DNA of 64,000 nucleotides from Xestospongia bergquistia (taxonomy: Eukaryota > Porifera > Demospongiae > Haplosclerida > Petrosiidae): NCBI GenBank assembly GCA_963965975.1, contig OZ014411.1, positions 5,441,001 through 5,505,000 on the forward strand, read 5' to 3'. A program made the translations under genes and the position numbers. Positions 13,501 through 23,640 of this stretch are shown one piece after another. Below the pieces are notes generated by a model. That model saw only the letters and a list, made by a program, of their open reading frames with translations, did no database searches and was not told the DNA's origin. The stretch's first letter is position 1, and each line of letters starts with the position of its first letter.

Positions 13501-16500
13501 ACATACAAGGAACAGGTTTGTCAAAGTTGTACTTGTAAATGTATCTGGTAAAAGTTTCATCTTCTTATACAATTTTAACAAATGACACTCCTTGAACAAT
13601 TAGTACACTGCCTTAATGTACAATATGTTTGTAAAACTTGATAACCTGGAAAGTCCCCAATTGTGCTTTCTAGAGATAATAATTAGTTTTCACACAAGAT
13701 GACTCATTTTAGATAAGAGTATTTGTAGATTTATTATCACATTTCATATCTTATTTTGTTGTCAATGTCCCTTTATACACACTCTTCAAATGAAACTTAA
13801 TACTGGCCATGTGAGGCTATAACTAAATTCATTTATTACCACAGTGTCATACCACAAATGCTACCAGATCATGCAATATTTATTCTTTTCAATATGTAGA
13901 TAACAATTAATCTTGATGGCTATGATGTTCCTAATGCCACTTTTTCAAAAGGCATAGATCCTTCCAGGTAGTTCACTAATAAATACAGTAATAACAATTG
14001 TAACCTCTTTCTGTGGTTCGGTAACCAGTACAATGTATTTTTATAAATCATGGGCCCATTACTGTTATCTTACTATGGTACATTATAATTCTAGTTTGTA
14101 GTATATCACATTGACAATTGACTTTGTTGTAGCTCCTACACATTTATTATATCACCATAATGTAATGTAGACCCCTTAATTAACATAATATTATATTAGG
14201 TAATTTTTAAAAACTAATATATTAAAATATAAGGTTTAGCATGAAACAATTTTATGTGTTACACAATATAAAACGCCCCAAATTTATATTATATCTAAGT
14301 AAATGAGGAAGCAATTAACAAAACCTTAATATGCTAAGCAAATACAAAAACATAGGTTAATTTTCCATGTCTACCTTTCAACAAGGGTAGTCTAACAGAA
14401 TTACAAATAGGAGTAAGAGTACTTTATCATAGTATTTACATAGCCATGTACCCAGGTGTTCGTGATAGAAAAGAACGCCTGGTAACTACTGTTTGCGCAT
14501 GTGTTTAAATTTCCACAGATTTCTTGGAAAATAGTATACTTTAGGAATCCTCCGTCAACTATGATGTCAAAATTCCTTTTACTGCAATGTCAAACTATTT
14601 GTAGTACTGATAAAAACTTTTCTGCTGCTTTACTCTAAGCTCTAAAGTAGCTAAGAAGGCCAAATCTATCTCTTAGAAACTCTTTTCCATTGAAGCTGTA
14701 TATCACGGAAAAGATGTCTTCGTGTGGTTTTGTATCTCAACAGCACTGAACAAGTTTGACACTCTTTTTGTTTCTACTAAATCTCTGCACAACCAACAAA
14801 CTCGACTAGTCATGCTTAAACTCGTGTAGTGAATGTACGTCATTAATGTAAACCTAGCCCATTTATTCTTCATTTAATTTAAAATGTTGTGATTATGATG
14901 TCACTATATTGCATAAACTACAATAATCACGCGCATGCGCAAGCAGTAGTTACCAGGCTTTTGCGAAAGTATTTACAGTTCACAGATAACAATGCATCTA
15001 CAAGCCATCACCCATAGACATAGGCATGGGAATAACTGCAACATGTACATTTTGTGTCTTATTGTATTTGTGGTTATGTAAACCTATCTAGTGGTGACTT
15101 GCGGCAAGATCGCTGCTTTTAATGCTAGTACTGAAACATAGAATTCTTACTCAGAATGGCTTGACTTAAATTTTGTACGAACAATATTAAGAATCCAGGA
15201 AAGAAGAGATTCATGTTGCTGACTGTGTGTGGACCTTCCACATATCAGCTCCTCAATCGTCTCCTGCAGTTGGCTAATGAAATAAAATGTACAATGAATT
15301 AATCCAAGCCTTGAGCAATATAACTCCCTTTGCCATTGTTGAGTGTTTCAAATTTAACACTAGGATTCACAATTCTGGCTAATCTGTTGCAATTTTCATT
15401 GCCTTGAGATGGCACAAGCAATGGAAGTGGTAGCTCGGGATATTAACAACTTCTAAAAACAAATACTAATTCCTACAACAGTACAGTGTCTGCAAGAACA
15501 AAAATCTAAGTTTTGATCATGTTATCAATGTGGCAGCAATCATTTTGCAAGTACATGTCGTTTTCAAGAGGATAGTTGTGGTAAAGTTGGCCATCACTTG
15601 AATTAATTTAATTGCTGCAGTAAACCTAAGAAGGCTTCAGAGAAACATCAAAAGGTCATGCTGTGTATTCAATTTTACAAGACCTTCCCTTTACTGATAC
15701 AATTTTGTCAACTTGACAGGAAATTCTAAAACAATTGTTTTGACAGTCTATGTGAAGAGGTGGTCCTTGTTGTTTGTTATTAGTCAAACATTTATAAGTA
15801 CACACTACTAAACCACACAGGAGAAAACTTGGCCTTAGATCTATAGATGTTCAAGTTCTTCTGTCAAAAGACCAGGGTATGGATGGAACTGGCTTTAGAA
15901 GATTAGACTTAATTGGTCCACTGTTCACACTGCAATGTCAAATATTTTGTATAACCTACTATGAGAACACAAGAGTTTTTTTGTTATTGTCTAGGAACAG
16001 TGTATATGTAAGATTTACATCAACTTTTGGAACTCGATCCACATGTAGGAACTAGGAACAGACCTATTAATATAATGATGATGTGTTCTATTACATATTC
16101 AGCAATATTGTATATAGAATATTAATAGTGACAAAAGTTCTTAGACAATTACAATGCAAATTTTAGATGAAGGCCTATATAAATTTATTTCTGTCCTATA
16201 TAAACTAGTTGTAGTAAAACATTGTTTATTATCTCCTAAACTGCACTGTACATTATAATATAGTATGATTTGGCAATACACCATATCAATAAAAGACAAT
16301 GTAAAAAGATCAAATACAACACATTAGTAATATTAATTAATATGTGGTTAAATGCATTTTAATAAGCTAAAGATCATGTTTTATACTGTGTTTTTATTGT
16401 AGGTATCTTTCATTTCATTGTTATCTGTATCCTGAATTAGACTGGTGCAATGCTAACATTCATAGTATAGATGATGTAATAAAGTTGATTTCTAAGAGTC

Positions 16501-16550
16501 ACAATAGACTTTATGATCATATATGCCATGATAATAATAGGTTGTTCTAA
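3682..16550 (+). CDS. fng-like: Fringe-like glycosyltransferase, copy B (complete, 8 exons)
   Basis: Complete Fringe-type O-fucosylpeptide beta-1,3-N-acetylglucosaminyltransferase of 369 aa. Exons: 3682-3975, 6425-6494, 8347-8464, 9763-9928, 10680-10762, 13353-13515, 13900-13967, 16403-16550. Residues 6-27 form a type II signal anchor, as expected for a Golgi enzyme. Next comes [19 protein letters not shown], very like the start of the Fringe catalytic domain (IFIAVKTTKKFH), then VVTDS, SLCCKSGVDFDNY and the catalytic DDD at residues 167-169. RYAGGP is at 222-227, PED at 259-261 and SFHCYLYPELDWC near the end. Usual Fringe length is about 330-410 aa. All splice sites are GT-AG and no frame is broken. 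The introns hold several MITEs, a hAT element and a Ty3-type relic. Residues 199-209 are hypervariable among copies. The GlcNAc-transferase assignment is by family; the actual acceptor is unknown. Confidence 0.92.
4029..4562. mobile_element. MITE with CAGACCTCTCAACT termini
   Basis: A 534-bp non-coding element in intron 1 of copy B. The left end CAGACCTCTCAACT matches the reverse complement of the right end. ACCGTGTGAGTT-like motifs recur near the right end. The flanks are TA-rich, so the target duplication cannot be fixed. Copies C and D lack it at the matching place. Confidence 0.7.
4563..4597. repeat. (TA)n microsatellite
   Basis: Simple TATATA tract between two MITEs, early in intron 1 of copy B. 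Copies C and D carry related TA tracts right after exon 1. Confidence 0.85.
4596..5008. mobile_element. MITE, TACCGTAAGGGTA family, copy 1
   Basis: Ends are TACCGTAAGGGTACAAATTT and, inverted, AAATTTATACCCTTATGGTA. TA at each end fits a TA target duplication (Tc1/mariner-like habit, inferred). The same sequence is at 10192-10613 in the opposite orientation, sharing the inner segments with TCACGTGAT, ACACGTGTTGTGAACAC and the terminal repeats. Non-coding. Confidence 0.85.
5009..6424. repeat. Intron-1 repeat block shared with copies C and D
   Basis: Non-coding end of intron 1 in copy B. Most of it recurs in intron 1 of copy C (twice, about 28920-29580 and 30050-31199) and of copy D (62887-63547). 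Landmarks are ATCAATTAATTAAA, TTCACTTCTTGAGTGTTGTA, GGGAGCACATTCACCT-like and TTTAGTGGTGGTAGGAGCCA. It is derived from the common ancestor of the genes. The short open frames in it show no family resemblance. Confidence 0.7.
8771..8997. mobile_element. Fold-back MITE in intron 3 of copy B
   Basis: Long imperfect inverted repeat: TTTAACAACTAATTTGTAGCT on the left pairs with AGCTACAAATTAGTTGTTAAA on the right, and the arms continue through AATTCATGTGAATTACTCACTGT to a central loop near 8880. Outer ends are CTGTAAAA and TTTTACAG. A version with a damaged left arm is in copy C at about 32896-33068, so it predates that duplication. Confidence 0.65.
9763..9928 (+). other. Copy B exon 4: DDD motif plus hypervariable segment
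   Basis: This exon encodes the DDD active-site motif (residues 167-169) and then a short stretch (residues 199-209, 9875-9907) in which copies A, B and C differ at most codons. The stretch lies between GQFPY and LPA(I/M)LKP, both conserved. In Fringe enzymes it falls between the DDD strand and the GGAG-type motif. See findings. Confidence 0.8.
10192..10613. mobile_element. MITE, TACCGTAAGGGTA family, copy 2
   Basis: Ends CCGTAAGGGTATAAATTTTC and its inverse, flanked by TA (10192-10193 and 10612-10613). Paralogous introns in copy A (around 900) and copy C (around 34280) read GCATATAACATT without it, so both the empty site and the TA duplication are visible. It is inverted relative to the copy at 4596-5008. 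Confidence 0.9.
11028..13282 (-). mobile_element. hAT transposon (BED-finger type) in intron 5 of copy B
   Basis: A 2255-bp element with terminal inverted repeats TAGGCTTGGGCGGTAT and, inverted, ATACTGTCCAAGCCTA. It is flanked by a perfect 8-bp duplication TCTAGATG (11020-11027 and 13283-13290), the hallmark of hAT. Copies A and C lack it. It encodes a decayed transposase on the minus strand (separate entry). Confidence 0.95.
11261..13085 (-). pseudogene. ZBED-like hAT transposase, frameshifted
   Basis: Reads from high to low coordinates. A BED zinc finger comes first (about 13080-12880: SPVWTYFGL in one frame, then DGKPVDDSSTICHTC and NTSNLLSHLKANHG in another, so a frameshift near 13035). 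The hAT core follows (12529-12236: TTDNETNITSAANQL and LSCFGHNLHLA). The C-terminal part has VSTVLDPRFKMKY, then WWKLNASKYPNLKKLAQKYF (11895-11395). The hAT dimerization end, SAVSERIFSTSGRIVTPAQA, continues in a different frame down to TGA near 11261. The gene is therefore broken by at least two or three frameshifts and part of the core is missing. It was a DNA transposase; it cannot be active now. Confidence 0.9.
14406..16320 (+). mobile_element. Decayed Ty3-type gag/protease region in the last intron of copy B
   Basis: Present in copies B and C (35830-37650) but absent from the same intron of copy A. A zinc-knuckle stretch reading CYQCGSNHFASTCRF lies at about 15520-15560, followed by remnants around SKPKKASEK and, near 15880, GPLFTLQ-type protease-flank sequence. 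Stops and frameshifts break every frame. The family assignment (Ty3/gypsy-like gag and protease) rests on the knuckle and on the better-preserved gag words in copy C. No LTRs were found. Confidence 0.6.
14441..14968. mobile_element. MITE with GCCTGGTAACTACTG repeats
   Basis: A 528-bp element flanked by GTATTTACA on both sides (14432-14440, 14969-14977). Copy C has an unbroken site at about 35865. Inverted repeats GCCTGGTAACTACTGTTTGC (14477 on) and GCAAGCAGTAGTTACCAGGC lie near the ends. The left end has about 36 extra bases that fold back on the inverted repeat (ACCCAGGTGTTC / GAACGCCTGGT). Non-coding. Confidence 0.8.
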
Positions 16551-17557
16551 TTTTATATGTTCTGTCAATGATTGGTGTAATTTTTTTAAAACAATTATTA
16601 TTGAATAACATTCTTTCATATTAATAAGAAACATGAGGTATCTATCTACAGAATAACTCAGATGTTCATAAACATGATATCTATCAAATAGATATCTCTT
16701 GTTTCTTCTCGACTCAAAAAGAGAGTTTATACAATTTTGAGCCACAAGAGAAACCCAGCCATACCACAAGACTAATGCAAGTATGATGATTCAACAGAAT
16801 CTGGTTAGACAATACATTGGAGATTTCTACAAGAAATAAAGCTCAATAAAACTTAAACAAACTTTAAAAGGTCTAATATTATATCAAATATGTCTCACTT
16901 GTATATAGCAGCTACACTATTAATATTATGACGGCTCAAACATTAAACAGCTCAGTTCCAACAATGATAAAATCATTAACACTGCCAAAGTCCCTAAATT
17001 CTAAACTAGACTGTAAACTGTACTTTTAATCCTAAAACCACAAACTTAATAAAAGTTATAATTATTTTTACCACATTATAATATTTCCAATTATATAGAA
17101 AATATTAATTATTGATTATGTATATTAGTAATTAGTACTGTTGGATTATATACCTTTTAGACATTGTGAACTTAAGCATACATATTATGAATGATAATAA
17201 TGATGATGTCATTGTCCAGACATCACTATAATAACTATCTAAAGTAACAGGTGTACTTAAAATCTAGACAATTTGTGCATACAGGTGTGGGGGTGGAGCT
17301 AATACAGCTTTCAATGGTTGGTAGCTTATAATAATTGATTACATTGATTTTTTAACTGTTTGACATGTACACGCACTCTAGCATTTAGAATACTGATGCA
17401 TTAATAACTAATCTATATAATAACTCATTGATATGATTGTTTCAGTTTTGTATGCTAATCAATCATTGATCATATGCACTAACTGACAAATACATGAATT
17501 GTATTTCATCTGCTGCACAGTCAGCTTGTGGCAAGGTAGTATGAGAGTTCTGTGCAA
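16551..17557. other. Intergenic stretch after copy B, no gene seen
   Basis: The first 320 bp (3' flank) recurs after copy C (37886-38260) as part of the duplicated unit. The rest is AT-rich and I see nothing recognisable. The 110-codon open frame on the minus strand (16437-16769) overlaps the last exon antisense and has no family features. Confidence 0.6.
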
Positions 17558-17606
17558 ATGATGCCCGGGCCCAGCTACATTACATGTAGCTGGGCCCGGG
17601 CATCAT
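17558..17606. repeat. Perfect 22-bp-arm hairpin
   Basis: Arms 17558-17579 and 17585-17606 are exact inverted copies (ATGATGCCCGGGCCCAGCTA...), separated by 5 nt. GC-rich within AT-rich surroundings. Function unknown; it may be the residue of a very small fold-back element. Confidence 0.9.
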
Positions 17607-17745
17607 AAATTTTTTAATTATATTCATAGTAACAATATTGAATAATAATGGGGTGTGACCACGAACCACATGTGAGTAAACTTTGTTTGAATTTAGAGTG
17701 GGAACTGTGGGATGTTAATCAGTAGCAAAGAGAAGTAGGATTGAA

Positions 17746-18159
17746 GTTCAAGATGTTGAAAAGTCCTCCAATGTTGATGACATCGATATTGCCAAGACAC
17801 CTCAATGTTTACCTTGCTAGCCAACTCACATTAAGTTTCCAGTGAGTTACTTTTCAGGAAAAGCACGATCTTTCAACCCATCTTGGTTCCAGCTTTATTC
17901 ATGGCTAGAATATTCTGTAATTAAAGATGCAGCATTCTGTTATCCATGCTGTTTGTTTGGATCCATTGGCTTTAATACCAGCAGACCTGAGCAAGCATTT
18001 ACCAATATCGGTTTCAGAGATTGGAAGCATGCTACCGGTACTACAAGTATTCTTGTTCATCGCAACCACTGCCTTTTGCATAAGCAAGCTGTTATAGACT
18101 GGGAACAATTCAAATTACTGAATAGTTGTCAATTAATTAATCCTTTGATGATATCTTGA
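17746..18159 (+). pseudogene. TTF-type zinc finger hAT transposase fragment (ZMYM1-like)
   Basis: Encodes the N-terminal domain typical of TTF-type hAT transposases: DIAKTPQ, then SGKARSFNPSWFQLYSWLEY, DAAFCYPCCLF, GFRDWKHATG and HRNHCLLHKQAV in the usual order. An in-frame stop at about 17818 sits inside the conserved run, and the rest of the transposase is missing. It is a non-functional fragment with no terminal repeats found. Confidence 0.8.
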
Positions 18160-19160
18160 CTAAATTTGAAGGAAATGACAGGAACAGAACTTTTGTCTTA
18201 AACCAGAACACGACTATTATCAATAAAATTAATTGAACACATCCTTATTAATGAATATATAATTAATTAATTGTGCCCTACCATCAGTCAGAAGTCAGCT
18301 ACGCCACTGCATTGTAAGTTCCCATTTGTTAAGGTTGATATAATTAATTCAGATAAAAAGACACGAAATGTAATCCTGTCCTTATGTTTTGCTTTTAATT
18401 AATCATGAGAGTGATAACTGCACAATGATTAATTACATGTAATAATTAAGTGCAATGCCAATCTTTTTAGTTTGCATGTTCTTCACTACTCATGTTCATG
18501 ACTCTATCCCTTAATTTAAGTCTGTACATATATTATTGTAATTTTAATACATGTACAAGGATATATTATACTATAGCTTAATATATTGACTGTAAAAAAT
18601 TGTTATTGCCAAACAACCATTTTATAATATACAAACTGTATTTGAATGCACACAATATAGACAAGTTTCAAAATATACTTGAAATAAATGCACTATATAT
18701 AGTTGAACAAAACTATCGCTTGCAAGTTATGTTTTGCAATCATTTTATTATGAAAGTGAGCTTGAGTTTTCTTTGCAGAACATTATTATCTTGATAATTG
18801 TGACCTTAAGACAGACTCCTAGTAAAACTATAGCAATCCAAGCACACACCTTAACAACATCAGAAAACATAGTATACTGAAGTATATAAACTTACAATTG
18901 GACCAACAGCTCTAGTTGTATTAATACAATTGTTATAATCCCTATATATTAGAAACAATAATTGTCAGTGTCATATAGTAATTACATTAATTGATCTTAC
19001 AAGGAATCATTAATATTGTATGTATACACGAACAGTACTATCACTAAACACAAACATAACTAGTGGTAAAGTTATAAATGTAAATCTAACCTAGATCCTA
19101 CCACAATATCTCCATTAGATGATCAATACACACTCCACACTGAAACACAAGGCAATCTAG
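18160..19160. other. AT-rich intergenic stretch, nothing recognised
   Basis: Around 1 kb rich in TAATTAAT motifs, without coding resemblance, RNA genes or clear repeats. The 64-codon frame at 18600-18794 has no supporting features. Confidence 0.5.
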
Positions 19161-19236
19161 AAAGAGGGAGAGGGAGAGGGAGAGAGAGAGAGAGAGAGAG
19201 AGGGAGAGGAAGGGAAGGAAGAGAGAGAGAGAGAGA
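19161..19236. repeat. (GA)n / GGGAGA purine tract
   Basis: Uninterrupted purine run, mainly GAGAGA with GGGAGA interruptions, on the + strand. Pure polypurine tracts can form triplex (H-) DNA. It directly abuts the direct repeat starting at 19237. Confidence 0.9.
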
Positions 19237-19860
19237 ATGGTAGAAAAATAATGAAAGATATAAAAGTTAAATATAAAAGTAGTTAAATTATTATTAATGC
19301 CACTGTACCACCAACTTAATAGTTAGGGTTAAAAGGTGGGGACAAGTTTAATACATAGCAAAGTATGAACACTGAGAAAAGCATTTTCTCATTTCAATTG
19401 AGGTCTTTAGTTTCATTAATATGATATAAGCCCAATTCTAAGTTGCTACAAGGCCAAAACTGGTGTAACTCAATATGTATGAAGCCAACTAGTTGCTTCT
19501 ATAACCAAATTGCTTTTATACCAACTTTGCTCTAGTAATAGAATCATGGCTTCAATTGAACCTATAACCAGATACTATTTCAACTGAACTAACCTATCTA
19601 TATGTTAAGTTGAAATAGTATCTATCTCTCTGACTCATTCATAGCAGTCAATTACATTAAATGTAATCAATTACAATTACATTCTATCAAATACAAATTA
19701 CAATTGTTGCACATAAACTACAAAGAGTTTTTTCTGGCTTGTAGTTGGCTTTATACATAACTTCAAGTTTTGGCTTTGTGGTATTGGGTTCACCTCATAT
19801 TGTGGAGATTCTGGTAATGAAGACAATGTTAGAAATGACAAAATCTATCAAGCATTTTAA
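19237..19860. repeat. Direct repeat, copy 1 (left of the PLAA-like fragment)
   Basis: About 620 bp that recurs in the same orientation at 22976-23640 and, in part, at 39885-40560. Shared landmarks are AATGGTAGAAAAATA, TAATAGTTAGGGTT, CCAATTCTAAGTTGCTACAA and TTGAAATAGTAT. The first two copies flank the PLAA-like/MULE segment. It does not begin with TG or end with CA, so I do not read it as an LTR. Confidence 0.75.
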
Positions 19861-20045
19861 AAAACTAATTGTTATATATATACAGCTGTCTAATATATTT
19901 ATAAAAATCTGTTATTAAAAAGAATAAGACTGGGAGATCTAGAGAAGTCAAAGGATAGACAGACATGCTGTGACAAAGGCAATAAGACAAAAGTCAGTCA
20001 ACTTTATTTTAAATGTTTGCCACATACTGTTAATAATTAACAAAC

Positions 20046-21945
20046 CAGATAAGATCCGTTTTGAACCATCAAACTTGGCTAATCCAGAGAGGGTCCATAC
20101 TGCTGGTTCATGAGCTTGTAACACTTTACTTTCATTGCTATTACTCCAGACACGTACAGTACTAGAGACTACTACTGGAAACACTATATTGTATATAAAT
20201 ACAGTTTATAGCCATTTTGTCTAACAAAATCCACAATTGTCCCATTTCGTCTAAAAACTTTTAAATGATTTAAATAACAATAATTACAAAGATATCTAAT
20301 GGCTATATGCCCTAAGAAGTTCTTGTAATGTATAATTTCCTGCTTCATGCTTTTCTTTAATTAATAGTTTTCAGTCTGTTCTCATGGTTTCCATACTTTC
20401 TTCTCCTTCTTCTTGGAAGCCCTCCTACAACCAGCTGCAATAAAGTAACTTGAACTCAGGATCTTCGCTGTAAATTTGTTGGAGCCTGAGAGCCTGCACT
20501 TTTCTCCAAATGGCTTGAGTATAATGGAAGTAGCATCCTTTTCTCTCTGCTTGTGGAAAGCAAATGGTAACAGACTGTACATGTTGTAATGCTACTTCAA
20601 AGTCTGTAAGTACATTCTGGGGTTCAACTTGTAGACCTACGTTCTGTGCTGTTTCTTTAAGTAGCATGAAGCTGGTGATGTAGGCTGCTCAGTTTTACCC
20701 GGAAGGAGAAAGTAGACAAGAGGGAACTGTTACCCCATGCTTAACAGCATGCAAGGTGAAGACCTGATAAAACAGACGAGGATAAATCTGGAAAGTTCCA
20801 TCCATATAGAGAGTGGGAGCCTCTGCTATGAGAGCAAAGTTATTGCGGGTTGAAAACATGAAAACACCATCCCTATAGAGCCTAGCATGAACTCCTCACC
20901 AGAGCTTTGTGGAATATTTGAGGAATTGGGGTTGTTTCTTCTCTTGCTCTTTTTTTCATTTTGTCTTTGACCAACTCCACTACTGTCTCTGTTACTTTTG
21001 GGAGGTGGGAGTGATTCTCATTGCAGGAGACTAGCTGATCATGAACATCAGTGACTGTTCTTCCAGGACAACTTCTATCTGCACATCTCCAATATATCTG
21101 CCCATGTGTTGTTCTTTGATTGAGTGTGTACCTATAACCCTGGTGTAAAAGTGATCTAGCTCCTCTTGTTGTTGTAACAAACTCCATTGATTTAATATAT
21201 TGTATGTATGAAATGGCTCCTCTCTACCTTTCAAGACATCAAAGCCTTTACATTATTAGTTCTTTGGAATTAGGATTCCATCACCTTTACTGGCCTTATC
21301 TTTGACCTTTTACACTATTAGACATCTTAGGAATTAGAATTCCATCACATTACTATTAGACACTATTAGATGAAATGGGACAATTATACATTTTGTTAGA
21401 CGAAATGGGATTGGACGAAATGGCATGACACCATAAATACATACCTGTCCCATGAGGCTGATATTAGCAGTGAATGTTGGCATATTATACAAGTTATTAA
21501 GCCACTGTGCCCAGGGTAACATTGCAATGGCTCTACATAAGAAGTATCCATACACTGCCATATAATAGTGATTATTACCTTGTATAGACGAGTCCAATGA
21601 ATGTAACAGCACAGTATTATCTTGACTACCAGTGGCTACCAGTGCTGATCAAGTCAATTATATTAAAACAATATGACAGTTCTGTCTTACTTTTGTCTAC
21701 GCCACCCATAGTATTAGTTGGTACTATATATATAGATGACACATAGCCACTATGTGAAGTAAGCTGCTTATGAAGCAAGAAATCACGTGTTCCTGCGTAT
21801 CTTAGCACGCTGTCTCGTCTCTAGACGCTGTGACAATGTACTCGTCAGGTTCTCCTTCAACTTCAAACGCACATACAGCTCTTATGTCTCCAGTATGTAA
21901 GATCTCTGTAGAAAGTTGGTAGATACTTGAAATTCTAGTTGCCAT
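20046..21945 (-). pseudogene. PLAA/Doa1-like WD40 gene fragment, broken
   Basis: Three exon-like pieces of a WD40 protein, minus strand. Exon 1 (21945-21691) starts MATRISSIYQLSTEIL, has TASRDET, then changes frame near 21811 and continues LLHKQLTSHSGYVSSIYIVP. A short intron follows, then exon 2 (21644-21579) with LVATGSQDNTVLLHSLDSS. A later exon (20174-20046) has STVRVWSN...VLQAHEPAVWTLSGL. The order and wording resemble the N-terminal WD40 propeller of phospholipase A2-activating protein (ubiquitin binding, Cdc48 cofactor). At least one blade exon is missing where a FLYWCH/MULE transposase is inserted. The frameshift and missing exons mean a dead partial copy; a sequencing error cannot be excluded for the frameshift alone. 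Confidence 0.7.
20370..21190 (-). pseudogene. FLYWCH-finger MULE transposase, frameshifted
   Basis: Minus strand. An N-terminal FLYWCH zinc finger is at about 21187-21000 (W-C...C with WRCADRSCPGR and the final ENHSHLP). The MULE transposase core follows: LYMDGTFQIYPRLFYQVFTLH carries the first catalytic Asp (near 20800), and VLTDFEVALQHV with GCYFHYTQAIWRKVQ carries the second Asp and the C/H motif (20620-20500). A frameshift lies near 20700, and the C-terminal part is lost. It sits inside the PLAA-like fragment in the same orientation. Non-autonomous relic. Confidence 0.85.
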
Positions 21946-22043
21946 TTTGTAAGTGGGAGGGTCACATGCACTCTCGCGGCTCGCGCAGGTCCGGCAGGAA
22001 GTGCCTCATACTACTACAATATTTTGTCTACACCACTCATTTG
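21946..22043. other. Upstream of the PLAA-like start
   Basis: Short GC-richer patch (CTCTCGCGGCTCGCGCAGG) just 5' of the PLAA-like ATG on the minus strand; possibly its old promoter/5' UTR. Confidence 0.35.
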
Positions 22044-22248
22044 CAAAAAGGGACCACTCTTGTCAAAACATTTGGTACCTGATAAACTATTGTTAAAACA
22101 TTTCAAACATCTCAGTTTTGTATACATACAGTTTCTATATATGCATAACTATTTTATATGTATGCAAAACTGTTTTTTGACATGTTTTAACAGTGTTTTT
22201 TTTCACAAGTCAGGTCACAAATGTTTTGATAGAAGTGGTCCCTTTTTG
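22044..22248. mobile_element. Fold-back MITE
   Basis: The left arm CAAAAAGGGACCACTCTTGT pairs with the inverted right arm at 22205-22248 (ACAAATGTTTTGATAGAAGT, then GGTCCCTTTTTG). The interior contains repeated AAAACATTT(C/G). The 129-codon open frame across it is incidental. Confidence 0.7.
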
Positions 22249-22492
22249 AAAATTAGGTCACTAATATATACTAAGTACAGCTTCAAAATTTTGAATAACA
22301 CTGCTCTACGTGCTTGTATGAATAATCCTATGAAGCCAATTCTTTTTGGATTGGCATTTAGTTTTCCTAAGAGGCTAAGACATTCAAATTTTTTTAATGA
22401 AAACTCATGTTGATAATAATAAACACAGGATATTTACATAGTGAGAACTAATACAATGAAATGCCCTAGTTAGTTAAATAATTGATTTAGAT

Positions 22493-22738
22493 TTAAAAGA
22501 TGTTACTGTATTGGTTTATTTTGGATGCACTTAATAGATTCCAATTTCTAACAGCTGCTGGGATAAATGAGTTATCATATGCACTTGTGTGAGAGTGAGG
22601 TTCAGCTAAAGTTAGTGGTCTGAAGGAATGAAAGTTGTATGGTAATTCTTCCTTGAATTTACGCACCCCATTATAATTAGGGAAATAAATCATTCTATTT
22701 ACCATTTTGAACATCAATAAAATTTTGGGTTTCAACAA
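22493..22738 (-). pseudogene. LINE 3' fragment (RT-protein C-terminus)
   Basis: The minus strand reads YNFHSFRPLTLAEPHSHTSA, then YDNSFIPAAVRNWNLLSAS, which matches the usual C-terminal tail of L2/CR1/Jockey-like ORF2 proteins (SFFPRTIRLWNSLP-type motif). 5'-truncated relic without RT or endonuclease. Confidence 0.65.
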
Positions 22739-22975
22739 CTATTATCATATTTCAATAACTTTAGCAGTTAGTCCAAACAAGTCTTTGTAGGATTATACAA
22801 CTATTGTCATTACACTAGCAAGATAAGTTACTATTCTCTATCTTGAAGGTTTTCCTAGAAAATCTACTATTGTGATATATCCAGACACTTCAATAATTCA
22901 GGACTGTTACATGCAATTTCATTGAAATTTATAGTACCAAGTCAAAGGTCATTGAGTATTATAATGTAGTTAAAG

Positions 22976-23640
22976 AATGGTAGAAAAATAAAAGATATAA
23001 AAGTTAAATATAAAAGTAGTTCAATCATTATTAATGCCACTGCACCACCACCTTAATAGTTAGGGTTTAAGGGTGGGTGGGACAAGTTTAATACAAAGCA
23101 AAGTATGCACACCGAAAAAGGCATTTTGTCATTTCAACTGAGGTCTTCGTTACTACAGTTCCATCAATATGATATAAGCCCAATTCTAAGTTGCTACAAG
23201 GCCAAAACTGGTGTAACTCATTATGCATAAAGCCAACTAGTTGCTTCTATAACCAAATTGCTTTTATACCAACTTTGCTATAGTAATTGAATCATGGCTT
23301 TAATTGAACCTATAACTGGATACTATTTAAACTGAACTAACCTATCTATATGTTAAGTTGAAATAGTATGTATCTCTCATTCATTATAGTTTCTGCGCTT
23401 TGTAGTTTATGTTCAATAGCTAGCTATTGAACATAAACTACAAAGAGTACTTTTGGCTTCTATTTGGCCATGGCTTTATATATAACTGGCTTTGTGGTAA
23501 CTCAATATTGGGCTTATATCATATTGTGGAGATTCAGGTAATGAAGACAATATTAGAAATGACAAAATGCTATTTTAAGTGTGGATTTACTGCCAGTCAA
23601 GTAGGCACCGCCCTCTCCTTGTGAAAAGCTATCAGTAACA
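22976..23640. repeat. Direct repeat, copy 2 (right of the PLAA-like fragment)
   Basis: Second copy of the 19237-19860 repeat, same orientation. It differs by carrying a perfect 48-bp palindrome at 23398-23445 that the other copies lack. It continues into TTGACTTATGCAAAAGTCATG and the GTCA minisatellite. Confidence 0.75.
23398..23445. repeat. Perfect 48-bp palindrome
   Basis: 23398-23421 is the exact inverse of 23422-23445 (CTTTGTAGTTTATGTTCAAT... and its mirror), with no spacer. The related repeats at about 19720 and 40095 have only the right arm, so the left arm arose here as an inverted duplication. Confidence 0.9.

Noticed and set aside
16437..16769. 110-codon open frame on the minus strand (similar at 37907-38101)
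   Set aside because: Overlaps the last Fringe exon and 3' flank in antisense; its recurrence after copy C only reflects the unit duplication.
22024..22413. 129-codon open frame
   Set aside because: Runs through the fold-back MITE at 22044-22248; composition is AT-driven and resembles no family.
19237..23640. The two ~640-bp direct repeats as LTRs of one retrotransposon
   Set aside because: No TG...CA ends, no primer-binding site or pol between them, and a third copy lies at 39885 as part of the Fringe unit.
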